Positions 48,922-56,657 of a DNA stretch of 64,000 bases are shown here, piece after piece. How positions within the stretch are numbered: position 1 is the first letter of the stretch; each line of letters starts with the position of its first letter. The notes below the pieces were generated by a model. That model did no database searches. It was not told where the DNA came from and saw nothing but the letters and a program-made list of their open reading frames with translations. Location of the stretch: the NCBI RefSeq assembly GCF_016919245.1, contig NZ_JAFEJA010000001.1:3568001-3632000 (forward strand), read 5' to 3'. This DNA is from Streptomyces zhihengii. Its GTDB lineage: Bacteria; Actinomycetota; Actinomycetes; Streptomycetales; Streptomycetaceae. The position numbers and the translations under genes were made by a program.

Positions 48922-50199
48922 TCAGGCGCGTTCGAGGACGGCGGTGACGCCCTGGCCGCCGGCCGCGCAGACCGAGATCAGGCCGCGGGCCGGGCCCTCC
49001 CGTTCGGCGAGCAGCTCGGCGAGCGTGGCGACGATACGGGCGCCGGTGGCGGCGAAGGGGTGCCCGGTGGCGAGCGAGGAGCCGGCGACGTTGAGCCTGT
49101 CGCGGTCCACGGGCGGCAGCCCCCGCTTCTCCCAGGCGGCCAGTGTCGCGAGCACCTGGGACGCGAACGCCTCGTGGATCTCCACCAGGTCGAAGTCGTC
49201 GAGCGTCAGCCCGGCCCGCTCCAGCATGCGCGGCACGGCGTGGGCGGGCGCCATCAGCAGACCGTCCTCGCCGCCCCGCACATCGCCGGCGACATGGTCG
49301 ACCGCGGCCGTCTCGTAGGCGGTGAGATAGGCCAGCGGTGCGAGGCCGCGCGCCTCGGCCCACTCCTCGCTCGCCAGCAGCACGGTGGCCGCGCCGTCGG
49401 TGAGCGGGGTGGAGTTGCCGGCGGTCATGGTGGGGGCGGGGCCGTCGTTGCCGTAGACGGTCCGCAGGCCGGCGAGCTTCTCCACGGTCGAGCCGGGGCG
49501 CAGGTTCTGGTCGCGCTCCAGGCCGCGGAAGGGGACCACCAGGTCGTCCAGGAAGCCCCGTTCGTAGGCGGCGGCCAGCCGCCGGTGGCTGGTGGCGGCC
49601 AGCAGGTCCTGGTCCTCGCGGGAGACGCCCCAGGCGCGGGCGGTGACGGCGGCGTGCTCGCCCATCGACAGGCCGGTGCGGGGCTCGGCGTTCCGCGGGA
49701 TGTCGGGGACCAGGTGCCGGGGGCGGACCCGGGAGAGCGCGGCGATGCGGGCGCCCGCGGTCTTCGCCCGGCGCGCCGCGAGCAGGATGCGCCGCAGTTC
49801 GTCGTTGACGCCGAGCGGCGCGTCGCTGGTGGTGTCGGCGCCGCCCGCGACGCCGCTCTCGACCCCGCCGACGGCGATCTTGTTGGCGACGGCGATCACC
49901 GCCTGGAGACCGGTGCCGCACGCCTGCTGGATGTCGTAGGCGGGGGTGCGCGGGTCGAGGGCGGAGCCGAGGACGGTCTCGCGGGCGAGGTTGAAGTCGC
50001 GGCTGTGCTTGAGGACCGCCCCGGCGACGAACTCGCCCACCGCGCCCGGGTCCGTCAGCCCGAAACGCGCGACGAGACCTTCCAGCGCCGCACCGAGCAT
50101 CTCCTGGTTGGAGGCGGTGGCGTAGGGACCGTCGGACCGGGCGAAGGGGATGCGGCTGCCGCCGATCACGGCGACCCTGCGAGGCATCATCGACACCAT
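48922..50199 (-). CDS. acetyl-CoA acetyltransferase / thiolase (FadA2/FadI-like)
   Basis: 425 aa. Active-site Cys in DIQQACGTGLQAV (about 93), the second pair NEAFA-equivalent VEIHEAFASQVL (about 345), GHPFAATGARI (His about 382) and CAAGGQG (Cys about 414). ATG at 50199 has AGGAG about 9 nt upstream. Divergent from the FabG4-like gene across a 71-bp region packed with TTACTC/GAGTAA half-sites. The set thiolase / large FabG / MaoC hydratase recalls the mycobacterial fadA2-fabG4-htdX neighbourhood. Confidence 0.93.
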   Translation of the reverse strand: MVSMMPRRVAVIGGSRIPFARSDGPYATASNQEMLGAALEGLVARFGLTDPGAVGEFVAGAVLKHSRDFNLARETVLGSALDPRTPAYDIQQACGTGLQAVIAVANKIAVGGVESGVAGGADTTSDAPLGVNDELRRILLAARRAKTAGARIAALSRVRPRHLVPDIPRNAEPRTGLSMGEHAAVTARAWGVSREDQDLLAATSHRRLAAAYERGFLDDLVVPFRGLERDQNLRPGSTVEKLAGLRTVYGNDGPAPTMTAGNSTPLTDGAATVLLASEEWAEARGLAPLAYLTAYETAAVDHVAGDVRGGEDGLLMAPAHAVPRMLERAGLTLDDFDLVEIHEAFASQVLATLAAWEKRGLPPVDRDRLNVAGSSLATGHPFAATGARIVATLAELLAEREGPARGLISVCAAGGQGVTAVLERA

Positions 50200-50215
50200 C
50201 TCGACCAGCTCCTGA

Positions 50216-50243
50216 CTCTTGAGTAACCTTACTCTCGGGTAAA
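50216..50243. promoter_or_regulatory. compound TetR-type operator between thiolase and FabG4-like genes
   Basis: A string of alternating half-sites: ACTC-TT-GAGTAA-CC-TTACTC-TC-GGGTAA. It contains two overlapping palindromes; the segment CTTACTCTCGGGTAAA (50228-50243) matches the site at the tetR promoter (53767-53782). It sits in the divergent promoter region and could control both directions. Confidence 0.65.
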
Positions 50244-50270
50244 TCTACGACCGAGCAGGGAGTCAGGACA

Positions 50271-51602
50271 ATGGCCGACCGCTATCTGCACTTCACCGGC
50301 ACGCCCCCCGGCCGTTTCCTCACCCGCAGGCTCGGCCTGCCCCGGCCCGCCCCGCTGCGGCGTTTCGGCCCCGCCGCCACGGACCTCGGCGGCCCCGTGA
50401 TCCTGCGCACAGCGGGCCGGTCGGCCCTCGACGGGCCCCTGCCCCTCGACGAGCCCCTCACTCCCGACGGCACGGCCGGCACGGAGGCGGAGACACCGCG
50501 GCCCGCGGCCGTCGTGCTCGACGCCACCGGTGTCGCGGGCGTCGCGGACCTCGCCGCGGTGCACTCCGCGCTGCACCCCCTGATGCGCTCCCTCGCCCCC
50601 GGCGGCCGGATCGTCGTCGTCGGCGCCCGGCCCTCGGCCGACGACCACCACCAGGCCGCGGCCCAGCAGGCGCTCGAAGGCTTCACCCGCTCGCTGGCGA
50701 AGGAGACCGGCGGCGGCCGCACCGCGAACCTGGTCCGCCTCACCTCGCCCGACCCCGCGGCGGCCGCCTCCACCCTGCGCTTCCTGCTCTCCCCCAAGTC
50801 GGCCTACGTCAGCGGCCAGGTCCTCGAACTCACCGGCACCGCACCGGCCGCGGCCGCCGATCCCGCCCGCCCCCTGGCCGGCCGGACGGCACTGGTCACC
50901 GGGGCCGCCCGCGGCATCGGGGCCGCCGTCGCCGAGGTCCTCGCCCGCGACGGCGCCCGGGTGATCTGCCTCGACGTACCGGGCGCCGGGGCCGACCTGG
51001 AGCGCACGGCCGGCGCGCTGGACGGCACCGCCCTGCCGCTGGACATCACCACCGGCGACGCCGCGGACCGCATCGTCGCCGCCCTGCCCGGCGGTGAGCT
51101 GGACATCCTCGTCCACAACGCCGGCATCACCCGCGACCGCCGCCTCGCCAACATGTCCGCGGACCGCTGGAGCCAGGTGCTGGACGTGAATCTGGCCGCG
51201 GTCCTCGACACCACCGACGCGCTGCTGAAGCGGGGCGCGGTCCGCCGCGGCGGGAGCGTCGTCGCCACGGCGTCCATCGCGGGGATCGCCGGCAACACCG
51301 GCCAGACCAACTACGCCGCGAGCAAGGCGGGGGTGATCGGCCTGGTCCGCTCGCTGGCACCGCGCGCGGCGGCCGCCCACGGCGTCACCGTGAACGCCGT
51401 CGCACCGGGCTTCATCGAGACGCGGATGACCGCCGCCGTGCCGCTGCTCATCCGCGAGGCGGGCCGCCGGATGAACTCCCTGGCCCAGGGCGGTCTGCCC
51501 GTCGACGTCGCCGAGGCCACCGCGTACCTCGCCGACCCCGCGTCCGGCGCGGTCAACGGGCAGGTCCTGCGCGTCTGCGGCCAGAGCCTGCTGGGTGCCT
51601 GA
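50271..51602 (+). CDS. large 3-oxoacyl-ACP/CoA reductase (FabG4-like SDR)
   Basis: 443 aa, a high-molecular-weight FabG: a degenerate N-terminal flavodoxin-like/Rossmann half (about 1-200) followed by a catalytic SDR half. The catalytic half has TGAARGIGAAVAEVL (about 209-223), NAGITRDRRLANM (about 283-295), the Ser in VATASIAG (about 327) and YAASK (about 342-346). It would reduce 3-oxoacyl thioesters with NADH/NADPH. It is followed by the MaoC gene after 2 nt, a tight operon. Divergent from the thiolase. Confidence 0.93.
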   Translation: MADRYLHFTGTPPGRFLTRRLGLPRPAPLRRFGPAATDLGGPVILRTAGRSALDGPLPLDEPLTPDGTAGTEAETPRPAAVVLDATGVAGVADLAAVHSALHPLMRSLAPGGRIVVVGARPSADDHHQAAAQQALEGFTRSLAKETGGGRTANLVRLTSPDPAAAASTLRFLLSPKSAYVSGQVLELTGTAPAAAADPARPLAGRTALVTGAARGIGAAVAEVLARDGARVICLDVPGAGADLERTAGALDGTALPLDITTGDAADRIVAALPGGELDILVHNAGITRDRRLANMSADRWSQVLDVNLAAVLDTTDALLKRGAVRRGGSVVATASIAGIAGNTGQTNYAASKAGVIGLVRSLAPRAAAAHGVTVNAVAPGFIETRMTAAVPLLIREAGRRMNSLAQGGLPVDVAEATAYLADPASGAVNGQVLRVCGQSLLGA

Positions 51603-51604
51603 CC

Positions 51605-52516
51605 ATGACGACCGTCACCCTGGCCTCGGCCCCCTCCCTCACGCCCCTGCTGGCACGCGGCGCGGCCCTGTCCCCGCTCAAGCGGGCCGGCGCGGGCGCG
51701 CCCCTGCCCGAGACCCGGCTGGTGCTCCCGGCGGCCCGCACCGACGCCCGCCGGCTGGCGGACTACGCCGCGGTCTGCGGCTTCCCCGCGATGGGGCCCG
51801 GCGAGCCGCTGCCCCTGACGTACCCTCATGTCCTCGCGTTCCCGCTGGCGATGCGGGTGATGGCGGACCGGCGCTTCCCGCTGCCGCTGCTGGGGCTCGT
51901 CCACACCGGTATCGACATCGCCCGCCATGGGCCGGCGCTGCTCCCCGGCGACCGGCCCGAACTGACCGTGTACGCCGAGGAACTGGTGCCCCACCGGCGG
52001 GGCACCGAGGTCGTCATGGTCACCGAGGCGCGGCTGGACGGCGAGCCGGTCTGGGTCTCCCGCAGCTCCTACCTGGCGCGGCACCGGGTCACCGGCGGCA
52101 CGCCGGACGAGCGCGACCGGGCCGCCGGCGACGCGCCGGACGAGCGGGGTGCGGCACCCGGGCCGCTGCCGGCGCGGACCGAGTGGCGGCTTCCCGGCGA
52201 TCTGGGGCGGCGCTACGGCGCGGCCTCCGGCGACCGCAACCCGATCCATCTCCACCCGCTGACGGCACGGCTGTTCGGCTTCCCGCGGGCCATCGCCCAC
52301 GGCATGTGGACCTTCGCCCGGTGCGTGGCCGAGGCCGAACGCGAGGGCGGCCCCTCGGTGTCCGCCCACGCGGAGTTCAGGGCTCCGGTGCTGCTGCCCG
52401 CCACGGTCGTCCACGCCTCCCGCACAACCGGCGACGGCACCACCGCCTTCGAACTCCGCACCGGCCCCCGCCGCCACCTCACCGGCGAGACGACGACCCG
52501 CTCCCCCGGGGCCTGA
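51605..52516 (+). CDS. MaoC-family (R)-specific enoyl hydratase/dehydratase (HtdX-like)
   Basis: 303 aa, double hot-dog fold. The C-terminal half carries the hydratase-2 motif YGAASGDRNPIHLHPLTARLFGFP (about 204-227, in parts), with the catalytic Asp and His, followed by IAHGMWTFA. The N-terminal half is degenerate and lacks it. It hydrates trans-2-enoyl (or dehydrates (R)-3-hydroxyacyl) thioesters. Coupled to the FabG4-like gene by a 2-nt gap. Confidence 0.92.
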   Translation: MTTVTLASAPSLTPLLARGAALSPLKRAGAGAPLPETRLVLPAARTDARRLADYAAVCGFPAMGPGEPLPLTYPHVLAFPLAMRVMADRRFPLPLLGLVHTGIDIARHGPALLPGDRPELTVYAEELVPHRRGTEVVMVTEARLDGEPVWVSRSSYLARHRVTGGTPDERDRAAGDAPDERGAAPGPLPARTEWRLPGDLGRRYGAASGDRNPIHLHPLTARLFGFPRAIAHGMWTFARCVAEAEREGGPSVSAHAEFRAPVLLPATVVHASRTTGDGTTAFELRTGPRRHLTGETTTRSPGA

Positions 52517-53062
52517 CCGTCACCCGGTGACCACCCGGCCGCCCGGGCATCCCGGCCCACCCGGGCAACCCAGCCCGTCCGGCCCGGGAGCACGACCGCC
52601 CGGGCAACCCAGCCCGTCCGGCGTTTGAGGACACGGCCGCAGGCCGTGCCGCGACCACCGGGGCGCGGTTGCCCCGGATCCGGAGCCCGGTCCGCCGGAG
52701 CTCTGCCCCACACCCCGCGCCTCAATCTCCCCCTACAGCCTGGCGGCCATGGGGGTTACCCGCATGCAGAGCTGAGAACGCCCGGGCAACCCAGCCCGTC
52801 CAACCCGGGAGCACGACCGCCCGGGCAACCCAGCCCGTCCGGCGCTTGAGGACACGGCCGCAGGCCGTGCCGCGACCACCGGGGCGCGGTTGCCCCGGAT
52901 CCGGAGCCCGATCCGCCGGCAGGCCCGGCGGCCCACCCGCTCACCGGATCGCCCGCCAGGTGACGTCGCGCCGCCGGTGGGCGCAGTGCCGCGCGCCGAC
53001 CCCCGCGCGAGCACCCCCTCGCGAGCACCCCGCGACCGCCCCGCCCGCGGGGCCACCCCCCG
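52517..53062. other. 546-bp intergenic region between convergent maoC and tetR
   Basis: Almost entirely repeat-derived: two long copies of the dispersed element flank a unique 82-bp stretch. The right side (52920-53062) is GC-rich with short inverted repeats near the tetR stop. No credible gene was found. Confidence 0.7.
52560..52919. repeat. 139-bp direct repeat containing a common Streptomyces intergenic motif
   Basis: Copies at 52560-52698 and 52781-52919 (offset 221 bp) differ at only a few positions. Each has CCCAGCCCGTCCGG followed by CG(T/C)TTGAGGACACGGCC, a palindromic ACGGCC-GCA-GGCCGT core and a second CCGGGGCGCGG-type palindrome. The AGCCCGTCCGGCG(T/C)TTGAGGAC stretch is a dispersed element I recall from many Streptomyces intergenic regions. 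Confidence 0.85.
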
Positions 53063-53740
53063 CTAGCGGGGCGACCAGCGCTCGCCGCGCATCAGGCCGC
53101 CGAGGCCCGTCCAGGCGAAGTTCATCAGGGTGGCGGCCGCGTCCTTGGCCGCCAGCTTGTCGCTCTCGTTCGCCCAGCCCGCGAGCGACTCGGCGGCGCC
53201 GACGAGCGCCTGCGCGAGACCCTCGATGTCGCGGTCGGCCAGCTCTCCGCTGCGGCCCGCCCCGGCCGTGCCGGGGGCGGGCGGGGTGCCCTCCCGGGCC
53301 GCCGCGCCGATCAGGAACGTCACGAAGGCGGTGAGCTCCTCGCGCATCGCGGTCACCTCGGCCGCGAACGGCTCCCCGTGGGTGCGCGCCTGACGGTGCA
53401 GCACCGACCAGGCGTCCGGGTTCTCGGCGGTGTGCCGGAAGAACGCCTCCAGGCCCGCCCAGAGCTGGCGGTCGGCCGCCAGTCCCGGCTCGATCGCGGC
53501 CTTCACCGCCTCGGTCAGCCGGGCCGCCTCCCGCCGGATGCAGGCGGTGAAGAGCTCTTCCTTGGAGTTCAGATAGAGATACACCAGGGGCTTGGAGACC
53601 CCGGCCAGCTCGGCGATCTCGTCCATGGACGCGGCCCGGTAGCCGCGCCGGCCGAAGATGTGCACGGCGGCGTCCATCATCTGCTGCTCGCGCACGGCCC
53701 GCGGCATCCGCTTGGCCTTCACGCCCTTCACAGCACCCAT
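53063..53740 (-). CDS. TetR-family regulator, probable controller of the thiolase/fabG/maoC genes
   Basis: 225 aa. HTH at about 20-62 (MMDAAVHIFGRRGYRAASMDEIAELAGVSKPLVYLYLNSKEEL in two parts); all-helical C-terminal ligand domain to about 220. Its own upstream region has a site matching the operator between the thiolase and FabG4-like genes, pointing to autoregulation and control of both flanking transcripts. An acyl-CoA ligand would fit the gene set but is not shown by the sequence. Confidence 0.92.
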   Translation of the reverse strand: MGAVKGVKAKRMPRAVREQQMMDAAVHIFGRRGYRAASMDEIAELAGVSKPLVYLYLNSKEELFTACIRREAARLTEAVKAAIEPGLAADRQLWAGLEAFFRHTAENPDAWSVLHRQARTHGEPFAAEVTAMREELTAFVTFLIGAAAREGTPPAPGTAGAGRSGELADRDIEGLAQALVGAAESLAGWANESDKLAAKDAAATLMNFAWTGLGGLMRGERWSPR

Positions 53741-53766
53741 TGTCGAAGATCCTCCCGCCCCGTGCC

Positions 53767-53782
53767 CTTACTCCGCGGTAAG
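53767..53782. promoter_or_regulatory. TetR-type operator upstream of tetR
   Basis: CTTACTCCGCGGTAAG, an inverted repeat centred 34 bp upstream of the tetR start. Shares CTTACTCnnnGGTAA with the site at 50228-50243. Confidence 0.65.
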
Positions 53783-53868
53783 CCTACGGCGCGCGGCGCC
53801 GCCCCCGGGCGCGACGGCGTCCCGCGGGGCCGGAGTCCGCCGTCCCGACGCGTCGGGTTCTCCGCGGG

Positions 53869-55230
53869 TTACGCGGGGACCGCCACGGGCTCCTTGGCGG
53901 CGACCTCGCGGTCCGCGGCGTCGTCCTCCTCCTCGTCGACCGGCGAGGACGAGGCGGCCGCGTACTTGTCGCGGTCGAGGATGTTCTCGCGGGCGGCGAC
54001 GATCACCGGCACGGCGGCCTGGCCGGCCACGTTGGTGGCGGTGCGCATCATGTCGAGGATCGGGTCGATCGCCATGAGCAGGCCGACGCCCTCCAGCGGC
54101 AGGCCCAGGGTGGAGAGGGTCAGCGTCAGCATGACCGTCGCACCGGTCAGACCGGCGGTCGCGGCGGAGCCGACGACGGAGACGAAGGCGATCAGCAGGT
54201 AGTCCTGGATGCCGAGCTGCACGTCGAAGATCTGCGCGATGAAGATCGCGGCGAGCGCCGGGTAGATCGCGGCGCAGCCGTCCATCTTGGTGGTGGCGCC
54301 GAAGGGCACGGCGAACGAGGTGTAGTTCTTCGGGACGCCGAGGCGCTCGGTGACCTTCTGGGTGACCGGCATGGTGCCGACCGAGGAGCGCGAGACGAAC
54401 GCGAGCTGGATCGCGGGCCAGGCGCCCTTGAAGAACTGGATCGGGTTGACCTTGGCCACCAGGGCGAGCAGCAGCGGGTAGACGCCGAAGAGCACCAGGG
54501 CGCAGCCGATGTAGACGTCGGCGGTGAAGGTCGCGTACTTGCCGATCAGGTCCCAGCCGTAGTCGGCGATGGCGTAGCCGATGAGGCCGACGGTGCCGAG
54601 CGGGGCGAGGCGGATGACCCACCACAGGGCCTTCTGCAGCAGCTCCAGCACGGACTCGCTGAGCGCGAGGATCGGCTTGGCGCGGTCACCGAGCTTCAGG
54701 GCGGCGATACCGGCGACGGCGGCCATGAAGACGATCTGCAGGACGTTCAGCTCGGTGAACGGCGTGATGACGTCGGTCGGGACGATGCCCGTGAGGAAGT
54801 CGATCCAGCTTCCGGCGTTCTCCGGCTTCTGGCCGTCCTTCGGCGTGAGGCCGGTGCCGGAGCCGGGGTTGGTGACGAGACCGATCACCAGGCCGATCGC
54901 CACCGCGATCAGCGACGTGATCATGAACCACAGCAGGGTGCGGCTGGCCAGCCGTGCGGCGTTGTTGACCTTCCGCAGGTTGGTGATCGAGACCAGGATG
55001 GCGAAGAAGACGAGCGGTGCGACGGCGAGCTTCAGGAGCTGGACGAAGATCGAGCCGATCTGGTCCAGCGTGTCCTTCAGCCAGCTCACGTCCTGGCTGC
55101 GGGCGAGCCAGCCCAGCAGGACACCGAGGACCAGACCGGCGACGATCTGGGCCCAGAAGGGGACCTTGGGCAGGGGTATGCGGGAGCCGGACTGCTTTCC
55201 GGCAGGGGTGGACGCGGTGTTCGCGGACAC
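53869..55230 (-). CDS. DAACS (dicarboxylate/amino acid:cation symporter) family transporter, possibly cystine/cysteine uptake (TcyP-like)
   Basis: 453 aa from the GTG at 55230, with GGAG 8 nt upstream. About eight helices and two re-entrant loops. HP1 reads SRSSVGTMPVT (about 280), then RLGVP and FGATTKMDGCAAIYPALAAIF (about 305-325); the last helix has DPILDMMRTATNVAG (about 405). SRSS, RLGVP and GCA-YPA resemble cystine symporters of the TcyP group more than DctA or GltP. The acidic C-terminal tail (VDEEEDDAADRE) is variable. A Cys-rich leader peptide upstream supports a sulfur amino acid substrate. A dicarboxylate role remains possible. Confidence 0.88.
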   Translation of the reverse strand: MSANTASTPAGKQSGSRIPLPKVPFWAQIVAGLVLGVLLGWLARSQDVSWLKDTLDQIGSIFVQLLKLAVAPLVFFAILVSITNLRKVNNAARLASRTLLWFMITSLIAVAIGLVIGLVTNPGSGTGLTPKDGQKPENAGSWIDFLTGIVPTDVITPFTELNVLQIVFMAAVAGIAALKLGDRAKPILALSESVLELLQKALWWVIRLAPLGTVGLIGYAIADYGWDLIGKYATFTADVYIGCALVLFGVYPLLLALVAKVNPIQFFKGAWPAIQLAFVSRSSVGTMPVTQKVTERLGVPKNYTSFAVPFGATTKMDGCAAIYPALAAIFIAQIFDVQLGIQDYLLIAFVSVVGSAATAGLTGATVMLTLTLSTLGLPLEGVGLLMAIDPILDMMRTATNVAGQAAVPVIVAARENILDRDKYAAASSSPVDEEEDDAADREVAAKEPVAVPA

Positions 55231-55342
55231 GGACGCACTCCAGTGGTGAATCAGGGACGGGGCGGGGGCGGCGTGCGGCCCGCGGAGAGCGCGGTACCGC
55301 TGCAGGGGATGTGCCGGGGTCGGACGAGGAGGCGCGGGGCCT

Positions 55343-55444
55343 CTATCGGCAACAGACCGCGGAAGTACAGCGGCACAGGTCGACATGCAGCCGCGCCACG
55401 AGCGGAATGCTCGCGGCGGCGTCGTGGCGCGCTGATGTCGTCAT
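55343..55444 (-). CDS. 33-aa cysteine-rich leader peptide (attenuator candidate)
   Basis: ATG at 55444, TAG at 55345-55343. The peptide starts MTTSARHDAAAS and ends LHVDLCRCTSAVCCR, with four cysteines in the last ten residues. The LHVDL(C/V)R-x-x-S-A-x-C-x pattern is the form of actinobacterial leader peptides, which in mycobacteria are known as cysteine-responsive attenuators ahead of sulfur genes. It lies 112 nt upstream of the symporter start. A promoter-like pair places transcription start at or next to its A of ATG, i.e. it may be leaderless. Confidence 0.75.
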   Translation of the reverse strand: MTTSARHDAAASIPLVARLHVDLCRCTSAVCCR

Positions 55445-55452
55445 ACGACACA

Positions 55453-55481
55453 CGTTAACACTTGAACTTTGAGAACCTCAA
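55453..55481 (-). promoter_or_regulatory. candidate promoter of leader peptide and symporter
   Basis: Minus-strand TTGAGG (55481-55476), 17-bp spacer, TTAACG (55458-55453); 8 nt later comes the leader ATG, fitting a leaderless transcript. Confidence 0.55.
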
Positions 55482-55483
55482 AG
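55467..55483. promoter_or_regulatory. palindrome overlapping the -35 element
   Basis: CTTTGAG-AAC-CTCAAAG, perfect 7-bp arms with a 3-nt spacer, overlapping the candidate -35 hexamer of the symporter transcript. Looks like an operator for a dimeric repressor. Confidence 0.6.
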
Positions 55484-55582
55484 CTTGCCTTGGGGTCAAG
55501 ACCCTGTTCCGGCCTTCCGGCGGCGGTGCGCCCGCCGGACCCCTCTCCCCGCACTCCCCGGGCCGTCCCGCCCGGGAGGGCG

Positions 55583-55876
55583 TCAGGCGGCGCCGTCCTC
55601 CCGCGAACGGTTCGCGTCCAGACGGGCCTTGGCGCTGTCGACCCGGCCGGAGATCTGCCGCGACATGGCGTCGCGCTGCTTGCGCAGCAGGACGAAGCTG
55701 AGCGGGGCCGAGAGCACCAGTGCGAGAAGGATCACCCACGCGAAGTTGGCGTCGCCGAGGCCCTTGGGCACCACCCCGAACTGCACCAGAGCGCCGACCA
55801 CGACCAGGCAGCCGACGAAGATCGCGAACCGCATCGCGGTGTACCGGATCGCTGCGGCGGACTTTCCTGCGGACAC
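55583..55876 (-). CDS. DUF4229-type small membrane protein
   Basis: 97 aa from the GTG at 55876. Two hydrophobic helices (about 17-35 and 45-64: FAIFVGCLVVVGALVQFG; FAWVILLALVLSAPLSFVLL) followed by a basic cytoplasmic tail (RKQRDAMSRQISGRVDSAKARL). This layout matches the actinobacterial DUF4229 family, often found near menaquinone genes. Function unknown. Confidence 0.8.
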   Translation of the reverse strand: MSAGKSAAAIRYTAMRFAIFVGCLVVVGALVQFGVVPKGLGDANFAWVILLALVLSAPLSFVLLRKQRDAMSRQISGRVDSAKARLDANRSREDGAA

Positions 55877-56023
55877 TGCGGGCCTTCTTCCTCTGTGGGG
55901 CGGATACGCCGAACCTGCCCGTCCAGTGAAGCACGCCGCCTTCCGGCCCCTTCCGGCGGCAGGCAGGGGCCCGGGCCCGCCGACGGGAGGGGGCGGGCCC
56001 GCGGGAAGAGCGGGGGCGGGGTG

Positions 56024-56548
56024 TCAGAGCAGCGGCAGCAGCATGATGACGTCGTCGCGGTCGTCGCCCTCGGCGACCCGGATCGCGCCCGGCACCCGCC
56101 CGACCTCCTTGTATCCGCAGGAGGCGTAGAAGCGGTCGGCGCCGGTGCCGCCGCGGCAGGTGAGCCGGATCGCCTCGACGCCCTCGAAGGTGCGGGCGTG
56201 CCCGGCCGCGGCGGCCATCAGCTCGCGGCCGTACCCCTTGCCCTGGTGACGGGGGTGGACCATCACGGTGTAGGCCCAGATCCAGTGGGTCATCAGCCGG
56301 TGGGTGTTGTGCTGGAGGAAGACGGTCGCGGCGATCCGGCCGTCCTCGTCCCGGCCGACGAGCAGCCGGGTGCGGCCCTCCGCCATGGCGGCGAGATGGG
56401 TGACCCACTGGGGCCTGATGTCCTCGACACCGACCGGCGGGACGAAGCCGACGGCCCCGCCCGCGTTGGAGACGTCGGCCCACAGCGACAGCACCCCGGA
56501 GGCGAGCGAGGGACCGGCGGGCGGGTCGATTTCGAAGGTCAGGGCCAT
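56024..56548 (-). CDS. GNAT-family N-acetyltransferase
   Basis: 174 aa. Acetyl-CoA motif VMVHPRHQGKGYGRELMAAAAGHAR (about 95-119, in parts) and the late strand FYASCGYKEVGRVPG (about 140-154) are typical. Substrate unknown. It lies downstream of mqnE on the same strand, but a hairpin separates them, so it is probably transcribed on its own. Confidence 0.9.
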   Translation of the reverse strand: MALTFEIDPPAGPSLASGVLSLWADVSNAGGAVGFVPPVGVEDIRPQWVTHLAAMAEGRTRLLVGRDEDGRIAATVFLQHNTHRLMTHWIWAYTVMVHPRHQGKGYGRELMAAAAGHARTFEGVEAIRLTCRGGTGADRFYASCGYKEVGRVPGAIRVAEGDDRDDVIMLLPLL

Positions 56549-56564
56549 GCCGGAAGCGTAAGCA

Positions 56565-56592
56565 GGAAGCCCCGGCGGGTGCCGGGGCTTCC
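56565..56592 (-). terminator. hairpin terminator downstream of mqnE
   Basis: 12-bp perfect stem (arms 56565-56576 and 56581-56592, 4-nt loop), 66 nt beyond the mqnE stop and just upstream of the GNAT gene. Confidence 0.7.
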
Positions 56593-56657
56593 ACAGGGTG
56601 GGACACGGGCGGCGCAGGGCCCGGACCCGGGAGCGGCGGGCGGGCCGCCGCGCCGGG

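Larger units (their letters stand above)
55231..55582. other. 352-bp regulatory/intergenic stretch before the symporter
   Basis: Contains the symporter 5' leader (leader peptide, GCGGTACCGC hairpin around 55291-55300), its promoter and palindrome, then about 100 bp of GC-rich sequence downstream of the DUF4229 stop without clear features. Confidence 0.6.

Noticed and set aside
55251..55451. 66-codon frame over the symporter leader
   Set aside because: Out of frame with the Cys-rich leader peptide, whose pattern and promoter spacing are better supported.
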